Positions 34,264-43,253 of a stretch of 64,000 nucleotides of DNA are shown here, piece after piece; the stretch's first letter is position 1, and each line of letters begins with the position of its first letter. The position numbers and the translations under genes are program-made. Source of the DNA: Halodurantibacterium flavum (lineage in GTDB: Bacteria; Pseudomonadota; Alphaproteobacteria; Rhodobacterales; Rhodobacteraceae); NCBI RefSeq assembly GCF_042681825.1, contig NZ_JBHUGH010000001.1, positions 124,001 through 188,000 on the forward strand, given 5' to 3'. The notes below the pieces were generated by a model. It worked only from the letters and a program-made list of their open reading frames with translations. It was not told the DNA's origin and searched no databases.

Positions 34264-35646
34264 TCAGCTTCTGTGCATGATGATCATCTTTTCCTGCGTC
34301 ATGTCGCGCATGGTATAGCCGATGCCGCCGGTGCCGTATCCGGATTCCCTCCGGCCGGCAAAGGGCATCCAGTCCGTCCGGAATGCGGTAAGATCATTGA
34401 TCATCACAGCCGAGGCATCGAACCTGTTTGCCGCGCGCAATGCGACGTCGATGTCCTGCGCGAAGATGCTGGATTGGAAGGCCGTGGGCAGCGCGTTGGC
34501 GCGCGCGATGGCGTCATCGAGATCGCTGTAGCGATAGACAGCGACCACCGGGCCGAAAACTTCCTGTGTCGATACTCTCGCATCGATGGCGGGATCGAGC
34601 AGCACCGCCGGACGCACGGTCGTCTCGGAAAGCCGGTCGCCGCCGGTCGCAAGAAGAGCCCCCCCATCAACCGCTTCGTCAATCCACTGCCTGACCCGGT
34701 CGGCCTCGCGCGGGAGGATCAGTGGACCAACCTCGGTCTCCATGAGAGAGGGATCGGCGGTGCGCAATTTCTCGACGCGGTCAATGAGCTTCTGCGTGAA
34801 ACTATCGGCAATATCGCGATGGACGTAAATCCGCTGCGTCGACACGCAAACCTGGCCGGCATGGTAATATGCGCCCTTGACGATCGGCTCGATAATCTTG
34901 TCGAGATCGGCACTGCGGTCGACGATGGCTGGTGCTGCGCCACCATGCTCGAGTGCCGAGCGGGTGCCCGGAGCAAGCTTGGAGTGCAGCGACCAGCCGA
35001 CCCTGGCAGAGCCGATGAAGCTCATGAACGCGATGCGCTGATCGGTTGCAAGATTCTGGGCCAGTTCGTTATTTGCCGCAATGAAGCTCTGGCACCATGG
35101 CTCCGGCAGGCCGGCCTCGTGGACCAGTGCCACGAAGTCGAGACAGGACAGCGGCGTGGTACTTGCCGGCTTGACGATGACCGGGCAGCCGACCGCGATG
35201 GCTGGCGCCACCTGGTGCACGATCAGATTTAGCGGGTGATTGAAGGCCGAGATCGCCGCGACGACGCCGATCGGCTCTTTTGTGGTGAAGGCCCAGCGGT
35301 TCTCAGCCGCCGCGGACAATCCCATCGGGATCTCCCGTCCGCCGAAATTGCGGAGCTCGTCGGCGGCGTTGAGCACGCCGTCAATGGCACGATTTGTCTC
35401 GACGATGGCGTCGCGCAGCGGTTTGCCGCCCTCTCGCGCGATCTGCCTGGCAAGATGATCGCGCTTTTCTTCCATCAGTGTGGCGAGCCTGCGCAGGATC
35501 GCGACGCGCTGATGAGGCTTGAGCCAGCCGTCCCGGTCCTTGAAGACACGCTCCGCGGCCTGCAGCTTGCGCTCCAGGGCGGCGGCATCGTCGGTCTCTA
35601 TCTCGGTGATCGGCTCACGGTCGAAGGCCTGCACGACTCTCAGCAT
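34264..35646 (-). CDS. Aldehyde dehydrogenase
   Basis: A 460-residue NAD(P)-dependent aldehyde dehydrogenase. Catalytic Cys267 lies in AGQVCVST and the general base Glu233 in LEHGGAAP, where the usual ELGG reads EHGG. ISAFNHPLNLIVHQVAPA and IVKPAS are the cofactor-binding segments; EVFGPVVAVYRY closes the domain. AAAGGAGACC before ATG 35646 fixes the start. It lies 23 bases downstream of the ThDP enzyme and should be co-transcribed, suggesting it oxidises an aldehyde made or released by that enzyme. Confidence 0.92.
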   Translation of the reverse strand: MLRVVQAFDREPITEIETDDAAALERKLQAAERVFKDRDGWLKPHQRVAILRRLATLMEEKRDHLARQIAREGGKPLRDAIVETNRAIDGVLNAADELRNFGGREIPMGLSAAAENRWAFTTKEPIGVVAAISAFNHPLNLIVHQVAPAIAVGCPVIVKPASTTPLSCLDFVALVHEAGLPEPWCQSFIAANNELAQNLATDQRIAFMSFIGSARVGWSLHSKLAPGTRSALEHGGAAPAIVDRSADLDKIIEPIVKGAYYHAGQVCVSTQRIYVHRDIADSFTQKLIDRVEKLRTADPSLMETEVGPLILPREADRVRQWIDEAVDGGALLATGGDRLSETTVRPAVLLDPAIDARVSTQEVFGPVVAVYRYSDLDDAIARANALPTAFQSSIFAQDIDVALRAANRFDASAVMINDLTAFRTDWMPFAGRRESGYGTGGIGYTMRDMTQEKMIIMHRS

Positions 35647-35669
35647 GGGCGGTCTCCTTTTCGTCTGCG

Positions 35670-37325
35670 TCACGCACATTCCACATCGGGCGTGCGATTG
35701 CGCAACTCGTCTACCAGCACGCGCGTATTCTCGGAATAATCGATTGGTACGTCGACCAGATGCACGCCGCCGCCAGCGAAGGCCGCCTCGAGCGTCGGGA
35801 CGAGATCTTCGACTGCCGTCACGCGTGAACCCTTCGCGCCGTAGGCCTCGGCATAGCGGACGAAATCGGGATTGCCAAAGCTCATGCCGAAATCCGGGAA
35901 GTTATCAACCGCCTGCTTCCAGCGGATCATGCCATAGGCGTTGTCGTTCAGGATGACCACGACGAGGTTCAGCCCGAGCCGCACCGCCGTCTCCATCTCC
36001 TGCGAGTTCATCATGAAGCCGCCATCCCCGCAGACCGCCATGACGCGCCGCCCCGGATAAAGCATTGCCGCCATCATAGCCGAGGGCAGACCGGCCCCCA
36101 TTGTGGCGAGGGCGTTATCGAGGAGCAACGTATTCGCAACATGGGTGCGGTAGTTGCGGGCGAACCAGATCTTGTACATGCCGTTGTCGAGACAGACGAT
36201 CCCGTCCTCGGGCATGACCGCGCGGACATCATGGACGATGCGCTGAGGTGTAACCGGAAAACGATCCTCCTCGGCGCGATCATTAAGGCGCGCAAGAATT
36301 TTCTGGCGCAGGTCGAGCATGCCCTGATCGCCGGCCAACTGTCCTTCAAGCCGCTCGCCAAGCGCGGTGACGGTGGCCCCGATATCGCCGATCACCTCGA
36401 TATCAGGGTGGTAGACCTGTTCAACCGTAGCGGACTGGTAGCTGATATGGATAACCTTGCGTCCGCCCGCGCTCTTCATCAGGAAGGGCGGCTTTTCGAC
36501 CGTGTCGTGGCCGATCGCGACGATCAGGTCGGCACGTTCCACGGCTTCATGGACGTAATCGCCCTCAGAAAGGGCGGCGGTCCCCATGTAGCGGTCAGAG
36601 CCACCGGTGACCGCTCCCTTTCCCATCTGTGTATTGAAGAATGGCAGTTTCGTACGCGCTATGAAACGCGACAGCGCCTCGACCAGCGCTGGCCGGTTGC
36701 CGGCCGCGCCGACCATGACCAGGGGCCGCCGCGCTGCGATGATTGCCCGGGCCGCGCTGTTGACTGCGGCCGCACTGGCAACGGGCCGCTCCAGGGCGTG
36801 AGGGGCGATGACGGGGATGTCCTCTACCGGGTCGGAAGCGACATCTTCCGGAAGTTCAAGATGAACGGGTCCCGGTCGTTCTTCCGTCGCGACCCTGAAA
36901 GCATCCCGTACCGTTGCAGGAATACTGGCCGCGCTGACGATCTGGCGCGTCATCTTCGTCAGCGGTTTCATCGAGGCAACGACATCGACGATCTGAAAGC
37001 GCGCCTGTTTGGCGCTCATCAGGGGTTTCTGACCGGTGATGAGGATCATGGGCATCGCGCCGAGGTGCGCATAGGCCGCACCTGTCGAGAAATTCAAAGC
37101 GCCCGGGCCGAGCGTGGCGAGGCAGACACCGGGTCTGCCCGTAAGCCGCCCATGCGTTGCAGCCATGAAAGCGGCCGCCTGCTCATGGCGTGTCAGGACC
37201 AGCTGAATGCTGGATGTTCTCAGCGATTCCAGCACGTCGAGATTCTCCTCGCCCGGCACGCCAAAGATGCGGTCGACCCCTTCATTCTCCAGCGCGGCGA
37301 CAAACAGGTCCGATCCCTTGCCCAT
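35670..37325 (-). CDS. Acetolactate synthase-like ThDP enzyme
   Basis: A 551-residue thiamine-diphosphate enzyme like the catabolic acetolactate synthase/benzoylformate decarboxylase group. The N-terminal Pyr domain has FGVPGEENLDVLE and catalytic Glu in LTRHEQAAAFMA; the PP domain has GDGGFMMNSQEMETAVRLGL with NDNAYGMI, the GDG-N cofactor motif. No regulatory subunit is encoded nearby, which argues against the biosynthetic IlvBN type. AAAAGGAGATT precedes ATG 37325. With the downstream aldehyde dehydrogenase it may work in 2-oxoacid catabolism. Confidence 0.87.
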   Translation of the reverse strand: MGKGSDLFVAALENEGVDRIFGVPGEENLDVLESLRTSSIQLVLTRHEQAAAFMAATHGRLTGRPGVCLATLGPGALNFSTGAAYAHLGAMPMILITGQKPLMSAKQARFQIVDVVASMKPLTKMTRQIVSAASIPATVRDAFRVATEERPGPVHLELPEDVASDPVEDIPVIAPHALERPVASAAAVNSAARAIIAARRPLVMVGAAGNRPALVEALSRFIARTKLPFFNTQMGKGAVTGGSDRYMGTAALSEGDYVHEAVERADLIVAIGHDTVEKPPFLMKSAGGRKVIHISYQSATVEQVYHPDIEVIGDIGATVTALGERLEGQLAGDQGMLDLRQKILARLNDRAEEDRFPVTPQRIVHDVRAVMPEDGIVCLDNGMYKIWFARNYRTHVANTLLLDNALATMGAGLPSAMMAAMLYPGRRVMAVCGDGGFMMNSQEMETAVRLGLNLVVVILNDNAYGMIRWKQAVDNFPDFGMSFGNPDFVRYAEAYGAKGSRVTAVEDLVPTLEAAFAGGGVHLVDVPIDYSENTRVLVDELRNRTPDVECA

Positions 37326-37429
37326 AGCACGAATCTCCTTTTCATGGTGTCGATGCACCGGCACCGATCCTGCAACAGAAAGTGTGATCGCCGTCGCGTA
37401 TCATGTCGCGAAATCGCAATCGCACCCGT

Positions 37430-37714
37430 CTAGCCCGACACAATATCGGAATATTCCGGGTGGCGGGCATAAAAGCTGCCCATGAAGGAGCAGCGCAGGA
37501 TGACTTTGCCGCCGCGTGCCCGAACTTCGTCAAAAACGCCGCGTGCAAGCTGCGAGCCGAGTCCCTCCCCGGAAAACTGATATGGCACCTCCGTATGAAC
37601 AAGAACAAGCCCGCCATCCTCGACGCGATAATACGCGGCGGCGATTTCGCCATCACTCCCGTCTATCGGGAGCTCGAAACGCTTCTGGGCGGGATTGTCC
37701 ACAACTTTGCTCAT
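37430..37714 (-). CDS. Small GNAT-family N-acetyltransferase (YjdJ-type)
   Basis: A 94-residue minimal acetyltransferase-like protein of the YjdJ/GCN5-like group (COG2388). Conserved pattern: ELPIDGSDGEIAAAYYRVEDG, HTEVPYQFSGEGLGSQL (the CoA pyrophosphate loop) and CSFMGSFYARHPEYSDIV. AGAGGAAACG before ATG 37714 fixes the start. The same domain occurs fused to DUF5996 at 40617-41867. Substrate unknown. Confidence 0.85.
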   Translation of the reverse strand: MSKVVDNPAQKRFELPIDGSDGEIAAAYYRVEDGGLVLVHTEVPYQFSGEGLGSQLARGVFDEVRARGGKVILRCSFMGSFYARHPEYSDIVSG

Positions 37715-37736
37715 TCGTTTCCTCTGGCCTGCGGTG

Positions 37737-38813
37737 TCAGGTGATGTCCGCGTGTTGAGTGGTGGAAGACATCTGCGCTGCATCCTGGGCTCTCCGGACG
37801 ATCGGGGCAACCTCCGTGCCAAGAAGCTCGATGGAGCGCTTCATCGCTGCCTTTTCCAGCGAGGCCGTGCTCATCTGGAAGGTAATGCGTGAAATGCCGC
37901 CAAGCGTCGCGCTTGCCTTCAGCATCTTGGCAGCCACCGTCCTCGGCTCCCCGATCAGGAACGCGCCTTCGGGGCTCGCCATGGCCTCGAACTGCTGACG
38001 CGTCGGCGGCGCCCAACCACGCTCTCTCCCGATCGTGCCGGTGAGATGGGCCCAGCCCGGAAAGAATGCATCCTTGGCTTCCGCATCCGTCTCGCCGACG
38101 AAGCCCATCGCATGGACGCCCACGGTGAGTTTGTCAGCACGGTGACCAGCCCGAATGCCGGCTTCGCGATAGAGATCGACGAGGGGACGGAAGCGCTCGA
38201 AGGTGCCACCGATGATGGCGACCATCAGCGGAAGGCCAAGCTCGCCCGCGCGCTGAAAAGACTGCGGCGTGCCGCCAACGCCCACCCATATGGGCATTCG
38301 CTGCTGATGCGGGCGCGGGAAAACACCTACGTCGTCAAGCGCCGCGCGGTGACGCCCCTCCCATGTGATGCTGGTTGTTTCGCCGAGGCGCAGCAACAGA
38401 TCAAGCTTTTCGGCAAAAAGCTCGTCATATGCGCGGGTGTCGAGGCCGAACAACGGGAAGGCTTCGATGAAAGAGCCGCGTCCCACCACGATTTCGGCGC
38501 GTCCCCTCGAAATCAGATCGAGCGTCGCGAACTCCTGAAAAACCCGCACAGGATCGGCCGCGCTGAGCACGGTTACTGCGCTCGTCAGTCGGATGTTCCT
38601 GGTACGGGCAGCAGCGGCTGCGAGTATGACTGCTGGCGCGGAGTCGAGAAATTCAGCACGATGATGTTCGCCGATGCCGAAGACATCGAGCCCGGCTCGA
38701 TCGGCAATCTCGATCTCCTCCAGAAGATCCGCCATGCGCTCCGTCGGCGAGGGAAGCCGCCCGGTGGCAGGATCGGAAAGGATCGCCGCGAAACTGTCTA
38801 TGCCTATTTCCAT
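37737..38813 (-). CDS. LLM-class flavin-dependent oxidoreductase
   Basis: A 358-residue bacterial-luciferase-like monooxygenase (TIM barrel, FMN/F420 binding). FGIGEHHRAEFLDSAPAVIL near residue 45, TVLSAADPVRVFQEFATLDLIS and GRAEIVVGRGSF are typical of the group. ATG 38813 preceded by AAAGGACG is preferred over one five codons upstream. The GNAT gene begins 22 bases after its stop. Probably oxidises a small organic molecule with reduced flavin; substrate unknown. Confidence 0.92.
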   Translation of the reverse strand: MEIGIDSFAAILSDPATGRLPSPTERMADLLEEIEIADRAGLDVFGIGEHHRAEFLDSAPAVILAAAAARTRNIRLTSAVTVLSAADPVRVFQEFATLDLISRGRAEIVVGRGSFIEAFPLFGLDTRAYDELFAEKLDLLLRLGETTSITWEGRHRAALDDVGVFPRPHQQRMPIWVGVGGTPQSFQRAGELGLPLMVAIIGGTFERFRPLVDLYREAGIRAGHRADKLTVGVHAMGFVGETDAEAKDAFFPGWAHLTGTIGRERGWAPPTRQQFEAMASPEGAFLIGEPRTVAAKMLKASATLGGISRITFQMSTASLEKAAMKRSIELLGTEVAPIVRRAQDAAQMSSTTQHADIT

Positions 38814-39404
38814 TATGCGTCCTTTCAATTGGCTGTCGATCCTGATGATCGCACTCTCAGGATAGGCGTGGTTGCCCCGTTCCGCCGCGCAGGCGGCGCC
38901 GCTTCCTCAGGATCGGATTTCAAAATGCTGCTATCGGCTGCCGTCGCCGCCACTTCACTCTTCCACGCGCTATGATGTTCAGGAAATCCACGCCCCTGAT
39001 CCGAAAATGTCGTCTGCAAACTGCGGTTTGTCCGCCCGGCAATGAATGCGTCCGTGGATGGCAGCGTTCACGTGCTTGGTGGAAGTTAGCGACAACACCT
39101 GTGCACTGCGTTGCAGATTCTGCCGGGCCGTTGCTGTTCTTGCTCCTTCCCGGCTCATCGCTGCGGGAAGGCTTGAGTTCGATCAGCTTCTTGGAGAGAG
39201 TATGTCTCGAGCCGGAGTTTCATTTCGGGACGATGCCGCGAGAGTGTGCCTCGATCGACCCGGTCACGAGAAATCCAGCCCGCCGGTAACCTGCCGGCCC
39301 TTTGCGCAGCGATATGCCGCTGGGCTTCGATCAGACATATCGGCGTCGGTGCCAGGACGATTAAACGGCCGGATCAGCCGGCCCGCTACAAGAGGATAAA
39401 GCGC
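38814..39404. other. Gap before the pirin gene
   Basis: About 591 bases between divergent genes. The frame upstream of the pirin start is open for 53 codons but has no pirin-like sequence. AGAGGA precedes the chosen start. No repeat copy or hairpin identified. Confidence 0.45.
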
Positions 39405-40340
39405 ATGAGTTGGAACCCAGCAATAGAGCCCGGTTGCCCCGACGAAGTTGGCGTCGATGCCATTGAGACACTCATCGTGCCGCGTTCCCGAGACCTCGGC
39501 GGTTTCGAGGTGCGGCGCGCCTTGCCCGCCCCGAAACGGCAGATGGTCGGGCCCTTCATCTTCTTCGATCAGGCAGGGCCGGCCGAGTTTCTGACGGGAC
39601 AGGGCGTCGACGTCCGGCCGCATCCGCATATCGGCCTCGGCACGGTCACCTACCTGTTCAGGGGCGATTTTCATCACCGCGACAGCACCGGCGCCGATCA
39701 GATTATCCGCCCCGGTGCACTGAACTGGATGGTGGCAGGGCGGGGCGTCACGCATTCCGAGCGCACGACCGCAACCGCCCGAACGGGTCCGAACAGCCTG
39801 TTCGGAATCCAGACCTGGCTGGCCTTGCCGGACGGCTACGAGGATGTAGCGCCCAGCTTCGAGCACCATGGCGAGGCGACGCTGCCCGTCATCGAGGATC
39901 GCGGCGTTTCTGTTCGGTTGATCCTCGGCGACGCCTACGGCAAGGTCGCGCCCGCGAAGATGTTCTCCGAGACATTCTATGCCGATGTGAGGCTGGAACC
40001 GGGCAGCAGGCTCCCGATGCCGGACAACCACGAGGACCGCGGTATCTACATCCTGGAAGGTTCAATTTCGGTCGCCGGACAGGAATTCAAATCCGGTCAG
40101 ATGATGGTGTTTCGCCCGGGCGACCGCATCACGGTTGCCGCCGGAGAACGGGGGTCCCGGCTGATGATCCTCGGGGGCGCCACGTTTAATGGGCCGCGCT
40201 ACATCTGGTGGAATTTTGTCGCCTCGTCAAAGGAGCGGATTGAGGCAGCCAAGGAGGAATGGCGCGCCGGAAACTGGGGCGAGGGACGGTTCGACCTGCC
40301 CGTCGACGACCGGAGTGAACACATTCCCCTTCCCGATTGA
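39405..40340 (+). CDS. Pirin-family protein
   Basis: A 311-residue bicupin of the pirin family; members are often iron-dependent quercetinases or bind redox-sensing partners. N-terminal metal ligands are complete: RPHPHIGLGTVTYLF, then HHRDSTG, and GVTHSER with the distal His/Glu. The second cupin half is degenerate, as usual. AGAGGA eight bases before ATG 39405 decides the start. Quercetinase-type activity would fit the quinone/phenolic theme of the region. Confidence 0.93.
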   Translation: MSWNPAIEPGCPDEVGVDAIETLIVPRSRDLGGFEVRRALPAPKRQMVGPFIFFDQAGPAEFLTGQGVDVRPHPHIGLGTVTYLFRGDFHHRDSTGADQIIRPGALNWMVAGRGVTHSERTTATARTGPNSLFGIQTWLALPDGYEDVAPSFEHHGEATLPVIEDRGVSVRLILGDAYGKVAPAKMFSETFYADVRLEPGSRLPMPDNHEDRGIYILEGSISVAGQEFKSGQMMVFRPGDRITVAAGERGSRLMILGGATFNGPRYIWWNFVASSKERIEAAKEEWRAGNWGEGRFDLPVDDRSEHIPLPD

Positions 40341-40660
40341 TCGAGGGCCTCGCTGAGGCGTCCACCCCGGAAGATACCATGGCCGTTCGCGACATCATGG
40401 TGGTTCTTGAGGGAAAGACTGCCGTCTCCCAAAAGAATGGAACCGTGACGTCAGGTCCCGGCGCGATCATGGCCATGCACGAGGGAGACAAGGTAACGAT
40501 CCGTTCCCACGGCCTGGATGTGGTAGCGGCCCAGTTACCTGCCCCCGCTGGTAACGGCCCGAGGCATGATTGCTGCACAACACCCGCTCAAGCAGGCACT
40601 GGATGGAGACCGCGAAATGACGAACAAATGGCCCTCTTTCGATTACCTCAGCTGGCGTGA
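40337..40660 (+). CDS. Possible small cupin-like protein or fragment
   Basis: A frame starting with TTG overlapping the pirin stop, with an internal ATG at 40379. Residues from that Met (AVRDIMVVLEGKTAVSQKNG, then GPGAIMAMHEGDKVTIRSHG) look like one half of a cupin. The last third overlaps the start of the DUF5996-GNAT gene and loses any resemblance. Could be a short translated protein or what remains of a duplicated cupin domain. Confidence 0.35.
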   Translation: MIEGLAEASTPEDTMAVRDIMVVLEGKTAVSQKNGTVTSGPGAIMAMHEGDKVTIRSHGLDVVAAQLPAPAGNGPRHDCCTTPAQAGTGWRPRNDEQMALFRLPQLA

Positions 40661-41867
40661 AACCTGTTCGGCGCTGCATCTCTACCTCCAGATCGTCGGC
40701 AAATACCGGCTTGCGCACACGCCGTGGCTCAACCATTCGTGGAACGCGACCTTTTACGTCACGCCACATGGTCTGGCCACCTCACCCATTCCGGACGGCC
40801 CGGGCATCGAAATCCTCTTCGACCTTCGCGATCACAAGGTGGTGGGCACCTGCGGCCATGGCCACAGGGCGTCGTTCGATCTTGGTCCGATGACGGTCGC
40901 GGCCTTCCACGCGAACTTCGTGCAGCTGATTTCCGATCTTGGCGGCACCCCGACCTTTCACGGCCGGCCGAACGAGGTTCCCTATCCGGTTCCCTTCGCC
41001 GAGGATGATCGGGATCGTCCCTATGATCGGGAAGCTGTTCAACGCTACCATCAGGCATTGGTGGCGGCGGATAAGGTATTTAACCGGTTCCGCACATCCT
41101 TTCTCGGGAAATCCAGCCCCGTTCACCTGTTCTGGGGCGCACTCGATCTGGCGGTGACCAGATTTTCCGGGCGACGGGCGCCGCTCCATCCCGCAGGTAT
41201 TCCGTCGCTGCCAGATGACGTGGCACAGGAAGCCTATGACCGCGAGGTTTCCTCGGCGGGCTTCTGGCCGGGCGGCAACGGCATCGACTACCCGGCATTT
41301 TATGCCTATGCCTATCCGGCCCCGGCCGGGTATCGCGCGGCGTCTGTCAAGCCGGATGCGGCGTTCTTCCATGGTGATCTGTCGGAATTCATCCTGCCCT
41401 ACGATGCCGTGCGCTCGGCTGCCAATCCTGACGAAGCTCTGATGGATTTTCTTGTTTCGACCTACGAGGCCGCCGCCGAATTGGGTGGCTGGGACCGGGA
41501 TCTTCTGGAATGTGCGCACGGGCTGCCGCGACAGATTCGCGCGCCGGATGCCGCGGTAGCGTCGAAAGTGGCTTCGCTTGGTGATGTGCAGGTGGAGCGG
41601 GAAGACAGCCCGTCGAAAGGGCGTTATTGGCTCGTCATCGACGGGGTGGAAGCCGAGATGACGTATAGTCGGGCCGGTGACAAGCTGCTCATCATCGACC
41701 ATACGGACGTTCCTGCGGCCCTGCGCGGTCGAAAGGTCGGCGAACGACTGGTGCGTCAGGCGATAGAGGATGCGCGACGCGAGGGTGTCGCCATCATGCC
41801 CCTATGCCCGTTCGCGAAGGCACAGATCGATCGCCATCCTGAATGGCAGGATGTTCTCCATCGGTGA
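40617..41867 (+). CDS. DUF5996 protein fused to a GNAT acetyltransferase domain
   Basis: A 416-residue protein. Residues 1-about 310 match the DUF5996 family as I know it: WRETCSALHLYLQIVGKYRL, HGLATSPIPDG, FWPGGNGIDYPAFYAYAYP and AFFHGDLSEFILPYD. Residues about 325-416 are a YjdJ-type GNAT domain: RYWLVIDGVEAEMTYSRAG, HTDVPAALRGRKVGERLV and CPFAKAQIDRHPEWQDVL. The stand-alone version of the second domain lies at 37430-37714. The start is ATG 40617 behind GGAGA. Its 3' end overlaps a convergent gene by 66 bases. DUF5996 has no assigned reaction. Confidence 0.82.
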   Translation: MTNKWPSFDYLSWRETCSALHLYLQIVGKYRLAHTPWLNHSWNATFYVTPHGLATSPIPDGPGIEILFDLRDHKVVGTCGHGHRASFDLGPMTVAAFHANFVQLISDLGGTPTFHGRPNEVPYPVPFAEDDRDRPYDREAVQRYHQALVAADKVFNRFRTSFLGKSSPVHLFWGALDLAVTRFSGRRAPLHPAGIPSLPDDVAQEAYDREVSSAGFWPGGNGIDYPAFYAYAYPAPAGYRAASVKPDAAFFHGDLSEFILPYDAVRSAANPDEALMDFLVSTYEAAAELGGWDRDLLECAHGLPRQIRAPDAAVASKVASLGDVQVEREDSPSKGRYWLVIDGVEAEMTYSRAGDKLLIIDHTDVPAALRGRKVGERLVRQAIEDARREGVAIMPLCPFAKAQIDRHPEWQDVLHR

Positions 41868-42491
41868 GAAAAAGTGATGGGGGCGGCAATAAGCCGCCAC
41901 CTGAGGCTCTTCGGCCCAGCCGCGGATCCGGCCGTGAATGGCGACAAGGTCGCCTTCGGCGACCATCATGCCCGGCTCGTAGTGGACCGATGACGACAGG
42001 GTCTCGACGATGCCCTGCAAGGCGCTTCGGCCCTGCGGTATGTTCGGATTATGTTGGATATAGTCTTCCGCATAGAGTCGCTCTACCGCCGAGGCATCGT
42101 GGCGCTGAAACAGTGACGTCATCGCATCCAGCACCAGTGCCTTGTTGCGGTGGGGTCTATCATCGCTGGTGCGATCGGCCGGCTGCGTAACCGCAATGGT
42201 TCCGGTCATCCGGAGGAAACGACCGTCAGGCAGCGTCGCGAACGAATGGACCACGCCCTTGTCATAGTCCTGAACATTCGTAACGGTTGCGCCGTCCTTT
42301 TCTTGCCAACTGACGGCAAAGATGCTGTTGCCAAGAGACTTGACCTCGATGTCGACAATCTCGATCCGCGCGAACGGCCCCTCCTTGATTTCGAATTTCA
42401 GCTGCTCGACCGACAATAACGTGAGGCTCACCTTGAAGTCCGGATACGACACATTCACTTCCAATCCGATCGGGAAAAGATCGACAGACAT
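41802..42491 (-). CDS. MoaF/SnoaL-like two-domain protein, C terminus replaced
   Basis: A 229-residue frame. Residues 1-about 105 resemble the lipocalin-like MoaF domain (GLEVNVSYPDFKVSLTLL, SWQEKDGATVTNVQDY). Residues about 112-195 are a SnoaL/NTF2-like domain (LVLDAMTSLFQRHDASAVERLYAEDYIQHNP, GDLVAIHGRIRGWAEEP). The expected ending of that domain, a strand such as VDLFRVxDGKIxEHWDV, is missing: after AAY the frame runs into the complement of the convergent GNAT gene's end. Probably truncated by a deletion near 41900. AAGGAGCAT before ATG 42491 decides the start. Confidence 0.6.
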   Translation of the reverse strand: MSVDLFPIGLEVNVSYPDFKVSLTLLSVEQLKFEIKEGPFARIEIVDIEVKSLGNSIFAVSWQEKDGATVTNVQDYDKGVVHSFATLPDGRFLRMTGTIAVTQPADRTSDDRPHRNKALVLDAMTSLFQRHDASAVERLYAEDYIQHNPNIPQGRSALQGIVETLSSSVHYEPGMMVAEGDLVAIHGRIRGWAEEPQVAAYCRPHHFFSPMENILPFRMAIDLCLRERA

Positions 42492-42599
42492 TATTACATG
42501 CTCCTTCCGAAATGACTTGGAGGGCAATGGGATGACGAAGACCAATCCGTGTCAGCTTCTTCGAAGCGCACGTTCCGATCTCCGTCATCCCGAAATTGG

Positions 42600-43253
42600 T
42601 TATGCCGCGTCGCCGGGCACAGGCGTGTTGAGCAACTGCTGTTCCCACAGATAGGCGATGGCGCTGCCGCCGAGGTGGTCTCTCAGGGCGTCGTTGAGCG
42701 CGAAAGCCGTCTCGGCGCGCGCCCAGTCGCGCTGCCACTCGGACGCAAGCGCTACCCAGGACATCATGTTGATACCTGCCGCGATCATACGCTGGATCGC
42801 TACCTCGTGGCTTTCAACCGATATGCCGCCGCACGCATCCGTGATCACCGTCACGTCCCAGCCTTCGCCGGCCGCCTGAATGGCGGGCATCGCCACGCAG
42901 ATCTCGGTCCAGAGGCCCGCGATGACCAGTTGCTTGCGACCCGTCGCCTTGACCACATCGACGACTTTCGGGTCCTGCCAGGTGTTGATGAGCGTCCGGT
43001 CGATGACCTCCTGATCGGGAAACACTTCCGTAACATGCGGGAAGATGTAGCCGCCGCGCGCAGCGACGACGCTCGTCAGAATGGTGGGAACGTTGAACAC
43101 CTTGGCCACCTTGGCAAGCGCAGTCGTGTTGTTCACCACCGCCTGCGGGTCGTGGCTGTTCAGGTTTGCGAGCTGATAGGGCTGGTGATCGATCAGCACG
43201 AGAACCGAGTCTTCCGGACGAAGAAGGGAGTCAAGACCATTGCGAAATTTCAT
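42600..43253 (-). CDS. Isochorismatase-family cysteine hydrolase, copy 2
   Basis: A 217-residue YcaC-type hydrolase. Asp22 in VLIDHQPYQ, Lys107 in GRKQLVIAG and Cys119 in LWTEICVAM form the catalytic triad; EWQRDWARAETAFALND matches the first copy at 28853. GAGGATGAAATC before ATG 43253 fixes the start, although the frame is open to 43568 and reads through repeat copy D. Divergent from an AraC-type regulator, its likely controller. Confidence 0.9.
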   Translation of the reverse strand: MKFRNGLDSLLRPEDSVLVLIDHQPYQLANLNSHDPQAVVNNTTALAKVAKVFNVPTILTSVVAARGGYIFPHVTEVFPDQEVIDRTLINTWQDPKVVDVVKATGRKQLVIAGLWTEICVAMPAIQAAGEGWDVTVITDACGGISVESHEVAIQRMIAAGINMMSWVALASEWQRDWARAETAFALNDALRDHLGGSAIAYLWEQQLLNTPVPGDAA

